A stretch of 64,000 bases of DNA from Protea cynaroides (Eukaryota; Streptophyta; Magnoliopsida; Proteales; Proteaceae): the NCBI GenBank assembly GCA_028583415.1, contig CM053269.1, forward strand, positions 35,654,254 through 35,718,253, given 5' to 3'. A program made the position numbers and the translations under genes. Each line of letters starts with the position of its first letter. Positions within the stretch are counted from its first letter, which is position 1. Under the pieces are notes generated by a model that ran no database searches, was not told the DNA's origin, and saw only the letters and a program-made list of their open reading frames with translations. Below are positions 56,681 through 64,000 of this stretch, in pieces.

Positions 56681-59600
56681 TTCTCTCACTTAGGCTACAT
56701 TAATTATAAAGTCACCATTGACCCAGTGTGGCTATGGAGTCTAATTACACTAAAACCATCTTTTACTTTGATTCAGTCATCAAGCCTACCAATGTCGAAA
56801 CAACAGCGAAAAGTACTCCAACACAAATGGTGTACCCCCTTCCGTCAGCCACATATAAAGGTCTACTTAATAACATAAACCGCTTTGAGATAAAAAAAAA
56901 AATGAATCCAATGATCGACTAACCACGATCCCGTTACCTTAAAAACGTTATAGGTCAACGCACGTTGACATTATCCAATCATATAGGCAAACTGCCTCCA
57001 GTTTGGACTAACATCACACTTTGGTATACTGCCTTCTTTGGCTAAATACCATCTTACAACTTTGATATGTCTTGTAAAGTAACTAAAATGCACACAAGCA
57101 ATGAAATGAATGCTCATCAATAATCATGCCCATTAAACCATAGGCAACACAAATAATCATAGATAAATTATCAATTACCAGATCTCCCACTAACCAAGCA
57201 GATCTGAATACTCTCACTTACTAAGAGAATCTAAAGACTCCCATTGACAAAATATTTTTCAATCACTTTAAGAAAACTATCTTAACCTGTCTCTATATTG
57301 CCCTAGAGATCAACTATGACTGGTACAACTAGTTAAATCTAAGATGGTACAGTCTAACCTTGAAAATATATTCACCACATTTCAGAACAAATATAATCAA
57401 CATTATAGGCATTCATTTATCTTACAACATCATAAGCATCATAACAACGTAACTTCTTTCTATTTAGTTGAAGAGGAAAACTTTCAATCCGATATTTCAA
57501 GTAATACCAATCACATTTTTACTGTAAGAAAACAAAATGTTAATTCAAATACCAACCATAAAAATAAAGTAAACAATTAAAATCCAAGGAGCAAAAAATC
57601 ATCTATATGTAAAAAGAAACTTAACAATTCTATTCGCATTCAAGCCATCAGTCTTCAAAACCCTCCTACTCCAAATACCTAGGGAGTCCTATAATCTTTA
57701 TCTTTTTCTGGCTATGTCTATTTGACTTAATAATATTTGGTCAAACCACCTATCTTTAATCAAATTACCCATCTTTGATCAATTCACCTTTGAAGTTACT
57801 CAATAATAATCTTATCACTGGCTCTATCTCTCTCCTTTTTGGTAATGTAAGCCATTTAGACTTGAATATACTTTTCTAGCAAGGAATGGAATATCTAATA
57901 TATCATTTACTTTGGTTTCATTGTCCCTAAACTTTTTAGTGATAGTTGATAGCTCCCAAAAAAAAACTTTTTCACGTTACCATTTCCAACAGAACTGGAT
58001 CAATAAACTATCTCTCAACCACTTTAGAAATATTATTCCTATCCCTTGGATTTCTCTTAGATAATCCCTTCATAATATTTCTCATCTTAATACTACTATA
58101 CATAACCTCAATAGTAGAATACCTCATAACTAATGTAAACTACTATGAAAGATACATCTAGGTCAAAATGATCTTAGACTAGTTTCCCATCTTTTCATAA
58201 TAAATCTTATCTTTTATCCCAGATAGAGTGGGAATTAAAACTACCATGCCACCTGACATATTCACTGAGACAGATATCCTAGAAGACATAAATCATCATC
58301 ATTATATGAGTCCAAACACAAATATCAAGCTATAGATGAATTACATAAAACTCATATAAACACATGCAATTATATTTATTTATACTTTGTCTTAAATAGA
58401 AAGAAATAGATATCAAAATACTCTTTGAGATAGCCATACTTAGATGAATACATCAGTATATGAGTCTAAACACAGTATCAAATAACAAAAGACTCATACA
58501 TACACCTTTTACTTGTACGTATCAAAACATCCATGTAAGTAAATATTTTTTTTTCAAGAGTTAACCAACTACACATTCTCCTTTGGGATGAAGATGTAGT
58601 GGTCTTCTCAGTTTAAGTGCAATAACTGTGAAAAAATAAGGACTCTCGAAATCCTACCACCTTTGGGCTAATGAAACCCCTAAAGCCAAAACCCTTTCAA
58701 CTCATGTGCATGAATATATCTTTAAACTTTGACAATGCTACATTTGGACAAACACTGCCTTTCTTAGCTGCTTTTTATATTTGGGAGTATAATGTGTCAA
58801 ATAATATATCATTTTACTATATGTGTAAATGTATAAATTTGAGGTTTGAGAACACCATATTGGAACTGAATATACTACTTTAGTAGAATCCACCCAATCT
58901 TCACATGACACTCACGAACCTTAATTTAAACAACACTTGACAATGTCACCTTTTTTGAGTGTATATCGTCATTACACAAGCATTTACAAATACATGAACT
59001 TTGAATTTAAAGACATCATGATGAAATCAAGTGTATCACTTTGGTGGGATCAACCTAATTCTACAATGATATCCCCAAATCCTATTTTGCTACCATGTAG
59101 TGGGTCAATAGACAAAACCTCATGCATACATAACATTCTACATGCATCTGGTACAAAAATAACTGACAAATAAGTAGAAAAATTGTAAACTGAACTAATT
59201 TGAGGCACCATTTAATGAAAAATAAATTCCTCAAATCACCAAAATGTGTCAAACTATATACCAGACTGTAAAGCATGAAAATATGAACACAGCACAAAAA
59301 TCGCATCAAAATCCAACTCTCCTAGTGCCCATAATCGCCAATCAAAGTCGGCACATTTATTTTTCATCCTGAACCGATTTTGGGCGGTTCAACCTGATTT
59401 TGTTCGGCCTGTCCGGGTTCTGTTTTGAATGGATTGAACCCACCGTTTATTAATTTCTTTTTTTATTGAATATTACTTTGGTCCAGACCGAACCAAACTA
59501 TCTCGGGTTAAACCGAACCATGGTCTGGTCCAACGGTTCAATGGATGGTCCACCTAACCATTTGGGTTCCCAAATCAAAATATCGGGTAGTTGAGTCGAA

Positions 59601-60190
59601 TTCTCTAGTCAACCCACCGGGTTAATGGGGCGGGTCCCGGGTCAGGTCAAACGGGTTCCTTGACTGGGTTAATGGGTCATACGTGCTAACCCACACTTGT
59701 GCCCAGATGATTCTGATCTTGGGTCAGTCTTGGGCCCGGGCTCAGTTCGGGCTAGATCCATGGTTTTGGGTTCGGTTCTAAATCGTCCCAAATCAGTTCA
59801 GTCAAGGACGGATTGGTCTTGCCCTGGGATGACTCGCTAGGGTTTTCGGTTTAGCTGAGTTGACCCGGTGATGTCAGCCCTTTTCTTTTTCTTTTTTTAT
59901 TAGAATAACCATCGGTGCATGGATCTCAGATGCTTTTTCAGGAGGAACATGAGGGTTGGTCAAGCCACTTCCGATGACGTACCTTATGTCAGCGGCTTCG
60001 TCTCTTCGATACCGACAACTTTATAAAATTTATTTTACCTTTTAACGGTTGGAAAAAAAATTTCAAGGGTCCAAACCCTAAACAGGTTCGTACGAAGAAT
60101 TTGAGAAAAAAATCTCTCCCTTTTCCCAATTCATTCAAACATACAATTTCTACAATGCTTTCCCATCGATCCTTAGTCTATGTAGGAGGC
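56681..60190 (-). other. internal region of the second family member, no intact gene
   Basis: Right to left on the minus strand: leader with GGTTCGG / GGGTCAGGTC words (59370-59900), the duplicated CACTTTGGTGGG block (58733-59075), a disordered former gag interval, and the 3' spacer. Plus-strand ORFs of up to about 100 codons here have no recognisable motif. Confidence 0.6.
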
Positions 60191-60202
60191 TCTGATACCA
60201 AT

Positions 60203-60617
60203 TGTAAGACTTTTTTATGTCCCTTTGGGGTTTCCCAGTCAACCTATTAGGGTTTCTGTTAACCCTGTTATCCACATAATACCAAGAACACAATGGGACA
60301 CACTAAACAATGTAAATCACATACCTGTACATTGAAGATTATTTTTCGCCATTCCTCACTTTGGTTTGACTCTTCCATAGCCTGCCGGGGATCCCTTTGG
60401 TTCTCTTTGCATATGGGAAAGGGAGAGAAAATAACATCATGGCTACGGGGACCCTAACCGTTGGTATATATAATACCACCCCATCCGTGGACCAGTCCCA
60501 CAGTGGACCAGGTTGATCCATCTCCAATCATACTTAAACTGGTCTACCTGTAACCAGACTCCTACTGATCCAACTGATCTTATATTTAATTAAGCCCACA
60601 CACATAAATTTCTTATA
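60203..60617 (-). repeat. LTR (5' in element orientation) of the second family member
   Basis: 415 bp, TGTAAGAC..TTCTTATA (terminal CA mutated to TA), followed by ATTTG at 60618-60622 and preceded by the tRNA-Met site TCTGATACCAAT. Confidence 0.93.
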
Positions 60618-60681
60618 ATTTGCATCCAATGAATTGTAGACAGCACTCCTGAAATTCCTTCTAAAGAATTTCTTTTGAAGT

Positions 60682-61225
60682 TGTTGAAATTTGTTAATTA
60701 TGGCCTTGTGCCGTAATTTTTTTTCTTTCTAAAACCTTTTTTAAACGTGACTATTGAAAATTTATTTAAATTTTAACAATCACAATTTGGAACCCTTTCA
60801 AACGTGACTATTGAAAATTTATTTAAATTTCAACAGTCACAACTGTTAGTTACAATCCAACCGTCAGAATTGTTGGTGTCAAGGATAATAATGAATCATA
60901 TTCAAATTCAAGATTATCAATACATCTCAAGGGACCTTGCAACGGTTCCCTATAATCAAGGTTCCATTCAGTTTATGCCAACTCAAGTAACCATGTAACC
61001 GTTCCCTATAATCAAGGTTTCACTTCAAACAAACCAAGGGGTTCATGTACATTGGATATCAATGATCTCAAAGCATCCAAGAGTTTGAGTTATTGTATAA
61101 CTCTATCATATGTAACATAACTATTTTTTTATTTATAAATACAAATAAAAATAATAATTAAAGACATCTTAAACTCTCAAACTCTTTTACCACACTTAAC
61201 TTATTATCTATCAAGATTTCCAACA
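60682..61225. repeat. probable copia-type solo LTR or LTR-like insertion
   Basis: TGTTGAAAT..ATTTCCAACA, 544 bp with TG..CA ends and short terminal inverted repeats, lying between copia 2 pieces. It contains duplicated words (ACGTGACTATTGAAAATTTA twice; CCGTTCCCTATAATCAAGGTT twice, about 21 nt). Flanks GAAGT and CCCTT do not match, so no target duplication supports it. Confidence 0.4.
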
Positions 61226-62496
61226 CCCTTCTCCCACTCATGAGGCCCCACTATCCTCTCCCGCTATCGAGGCCCCACTATCCTTTCTCACTACCGAGGC
61301 CCCACTACCATTTCTACTTAACTCCCCTAACCCGCCACCTATTGAGGACTCTCCCTTACCTCCCACCAAAACATCGGTTCAGCCCTCCACGTCCCTATCA
61401 TTACAACCCACCCACAAACCATATGTTGCTCCTATTCAGCATCTAATGATTACATGGATTGTTGATCAAACCCACAAGGCCAAGATTTTTCCGGATCATG
61501 TGATGAACCTCACTATTCGTCGGATTTGGGTCCTCTGTAGTAAGGCCACCCCTGTAGTGAGGTGTAGTGAGGATCCCACCAACTCAAAGTGGATCTATGT
61601 GTATTCTGATGCACTTTGAGTAGACCAAGATACGTGCCGATCCACTTTGAGTGGATGGGATCCTCACTACATAGGTGCTCACTACAGAGGATCTTTTTCC
61701 CTATTCGTCACCTTTTAGCTTTGCTCACAACCACAAAAATGAAACCTACTTGCTAGTAAATCGTCTCATTGGCATAAGGCGATAATGGAGTAGTATAATG
61801 CATTACTGCAAAATGGAACTTGGACCCTTGCTTCTCTCCCTATTCACAATTCAGCTAGAGGTTGCAAATGGGTTTTCCGAATCAAATGGAGATCTTACGG
61901 TTTAATTGAAGTTACAAAGCTCGCTTGGTTGTCAAAGGGTTCAACCCGCAATAAGGTGTGGACTACAGTGAAACTTATAGCCCTACATGTTGTCAAGCCT
62001 ACTACGTACAATTCAAATCATTCGTACATTGGCTTTATCCAGAGGCTGGAATCTTCGGCAACTCAATGTTCACAACTCCTTCCTTCATGGACACTTAGAG
62101 GAAGAGGTGTATATAGTGTAGTCAACTGGGTTTTTCAATCCCACAGCTCCAAGACAAGTTTTCAAGCTACACAAGGCTCTCTATGGGCTCAAACAAGCCC
62201 TTACAGCCTGGTTAATTAGACTCAGGAATGACTTCTTCAATTGCAATTCATCAGTACTAAATCAGACTCCTCTCTCTTTATCAGAAGCATCATCGACTTC
62301 ATCACTTATGTTTTGGTCCACGTCGTTGATATCATTATCATCGGAAGTGTGGACAACCTTATCAACTCCTTAATCACCAAACTTCATCACAATTTTAAAC
62401 TACGAAATCTTGGTCATCTACATTTCTTTCTTAGTATATAGGCTAAACCAACTACACATGGGTATTCTATATATCAACAAAAATATATCTAAGATC
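61226..62496 (+). pseudogene. copia 2: linker and reverse transcriptase, broken by a MITE
   Basis: A Pro/Ser-rich linker (61226-61450), then (61770-61930, across frames) HWHKA, YNALLQNGTWTLASLP and GCKWVFRIKWRS.GLIE, the start of copia RT. Degraded ..LYGLKQ region near 62170, then LQLQFISTKSDSSLFI and TYVLVHVVDIIIIGS where the catalytic YVDD is HVVD, LRNLGHLHFFL. Stops and frameshifts throughout. Cut at 62496 by a minus-strand LTR. Confidence 0.85.
61522..61700. mobile_element. Mutator-type MITE, 179 bp
   Basis: Flanked by a perfect 9-bp duplication CTATTCGTC (61513-61521 and 61701-61709). Long terminal inverted repeats: GGATTTGGGTCCTCTGTAGT at the left and, reading the other strand, GGAAAAAGATCCTCTGTAGT at the right, continuing as GTAGTGAGGATCCCA and ACTCAAAGTGGATC arms. 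No coding capacity. A 9-bp duplication is characteristic of Mutator-like elements. Confidence 0.85.
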
Positions 62497-64000
62497 TGAT
62501 GAACCTCAGTTGATACTAAGAGGGAGGTGAATTAATGTATAAATTCTCTCTGCTAATTTTCCTGCTATCCAGAGCTGATGAAGAAGCATACAGGCACACA
62601 ATCGTATATAAATCTACCTCGCTATCACTCAGTGGCCAAGTCTACCAAATTTACACACTCATCCTGCAATTCATTCCACACACTTCATAATATACAAGAA
62701 ATACACCATCAACAACACAAGATATTACGTAGTTCACCAACATAGTGTGTAATGACTAGTCCACGGAGTAATGCCCAATGGGTTCCATATATACTCAATA
62801 CACTACTTTTAGTCCTTTACAAGATAAGGGTTCATACCCTGTGTTTTTTCAGCATACAATTGAGAGGCATAATAATGTCAGGGTTCAAGCAGCTGCAACT
62901 ACCAGTGTCCAGCACTTACTGAATACAACACTTCAAATAGTTTTTCAGGCTTATATCATCCCTTACAATGAAATCCCAAACTAGTTTGGTATTCAAAATT
63001 TACACTTAAGCTAGCATATCATGTATTGAAAGCAATGAAAAATACCGAGTATAGAAAATCTAACAGCCAATGCTACCAGATGTTCGAAGACGATTGTAAC
63101 ACTTCCAACGGCTCACTGGAATATCCCATAACCCCCAATGTTGGGAAAACTCAATTTATCATGCAAACCATTGTTCAAAAATATTCTCTTTCTTTCTCAC
63201 AAACTAACAACCACGATGAATACTCAATGAAAGCTCTACCACCCTTTAATCACTCTTTAATGCATCATAGAAATGCAAAATGAGATTAGTGTGTGGTTGA
63301 ATGCTTACACACAAAGCAAAAACCCTCAAAAACACTTTCACCTCTCTTCTTCTTTCTTCTTTACATTTTCTGCTCAACACTAACTCTGTTTTTCATTATG
63401 AGGTTGAAGAGGATTCGAAATGGAAGAGAATGCAATTTCAATCATCTAATTTGTACATCGGATGATTAAGTTATGATCAAAAGAGTGTCAGCTAGTGAAA
63501 ACATTTGAAAAAGAATCTTTTAGACCGCATATTGTGTACCGCATCGCACGGAATCAGATCCTACAGTAGCACGACAGACTCATTGTCAAGTTCCCATTGG
63601 CCGCTTAGAGAATCTTCAAAACTAACCGCTGGATCTATCAGAAAAGGCAAGATAGATTAGAGGCCATCAAATCGGCTTGATCGCATCAACAAACTTTGAC
63701 AATGATCATATCCGTAGGAACTGGATCAGCTCTGACGCAACACCATATGCGAGTCACATCGAATCAAGAGGGAGCCTCAATGATTTTCGGATCATGATAA
63801 TACGTTGCCCCTACCAGTCACATAGCTTGCGGGAGGACTTTCTTCCGCCCATCGAGAAACATGGAATCCTGCCACTTTTCAGATCGTCAGATCTGAATCT
63901 GCGTTGTGTGACTCATCCAAGGCCGTCCGTTTGCTTCAATAATTTAAGAGTGGCCCTTAGACTTCTAATAATTGCAAAAATATCCTTCAACAGTAAGAGA
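62497..64000 (-). repeat. SIRE-like LTR, minus strand, runs off the window
   Basis: The plus strand begins TGATGAACCTCAG, the reverse complement of the LTR end seen at 47053-47065. Colinear similarity to 45361-47065 is seen in inverted orientation (62960-63060 against 46790-46900; 63730-63800 against 46250-46300). AGATC precedes it. No primer-binding or polypurine site is visible next to 62497, only the copia RT, so either the rest of the element lies beyond 64000 or it is a solo LTR. Confidence 0.75.

Larger units (their letters stand above)
56266..60617 (-). mobile_element. second member of the gag-only family, gag not recognisable
   Basis: 4352 bp, two 415-bp LTRs, 5-bp target duplication ATTTG (56261-56265 and 60618-60622), initiator tRNA-Met site at 60190-60203 on the minus strand. 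Spacer and leader blocks are alignable with those of 941-5539, but the gag interval (about 57600-58500) holds only scrambled open frames. A minus-strand GGMVVLIPTLSG reading near 58245 recalls a copia Gag N-terminus. So this copy is a non-coding (LARD-like) or decayed relative inserted in copia 2. Confidence 0.85.

Noticed and set aside
57946..58161. Plus-strand membrane-protein-like ORF (ILFLSLGFLL...) in the second gag-less element
   Set aside because: AT-rich sequence gives hydrophobic codons by chance; it lies in the former gag interval on the wrong strand with no homologue in the sibling element.

Overview
The window is repeat-dense nuclear DNA from a flowering plant. It consists almost entirely of nested and decayed LTR retrotransposons (Ty3/gypsy chromoviruses, giant-LTR gypsy elements, Ty1/copia elements and gag-only derivatives). 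There is also a mitochondrial DNA fragment, a MITE and one clear host gene, a MIR164 microRNA precursor on the minus strand at about 50.7 kb. I see no intact host protein-coding gene. The species cannot be named from sequence alone.

Layout: 1-6255 is a copia pol fragment (protease to integrase), split by a minus-strand, gag-only LTR element (about 941-5539) whose far end lies in a 500-N gap. 6256-8687 is a complete 'family A' LTR with different elements on its two sides. 8688-28651 is chromovirus element 1, which keeps only the last 340 bp of its 5' LTR. A second chromovirus, element 2 (15835-25925, target duplication GCTCA), is inserted in its integrase. 28652-34312 is the leader plus 4.8-kb LTR of a minus-strand giant-LTR element. 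34313-44885 is chromovirus element 3, whose gag carries a 4.1-kb solo LTR (34366-38452, target duplication GAGAT). 44886-47065 is the 3' end of a copia element with SIRE-like features. 47.6-49.6 kb looks mitochondrial (ccmFC remnant). 49.6-55.6 kb is low-repeat host DNA with MIR164. 55652-62496 is another copia pol, interrupted by a second, gag-less relative of the minus-strand element (56266-60617, target duplication ATTTG), a probable solo LTR and a Mutator-type MITE. From 62497 to the window end there is a minus-strand copy of the SIRE-like LTR.

The most unusual signals lie inside the chromoviruses. (1) Their 2.2-2.4 kb LTRs carry a 44-codon 3' exon whose protein reading is conserved without indels across three diverged LTR groups. 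It is preceded by conserved splice acceptors and, in family A, by two further exons that keep frame. (2) Two elements carry an antisense ORF of about 425 codons between primer-binding site and gag/pol, conserved at protein level and resembling the 'putative plant transposon protein' domain. (3) A 69-71 nt intron-like segment separates gag from protease, with a conserved stop just inside it, a natural way to set the Gag to Gag-Pol ratio. (4) Family A LTRs have absorbed a second polypurine tract and LTR start.

All large retroelement ORFs are broken by stops and frameshifts, so nothing here is likely to be autonomously mobile. The order of nesting, with only the right halves of several nested elements surviving right of 8687, fits one large deletion by recombination between two family A LTRs.
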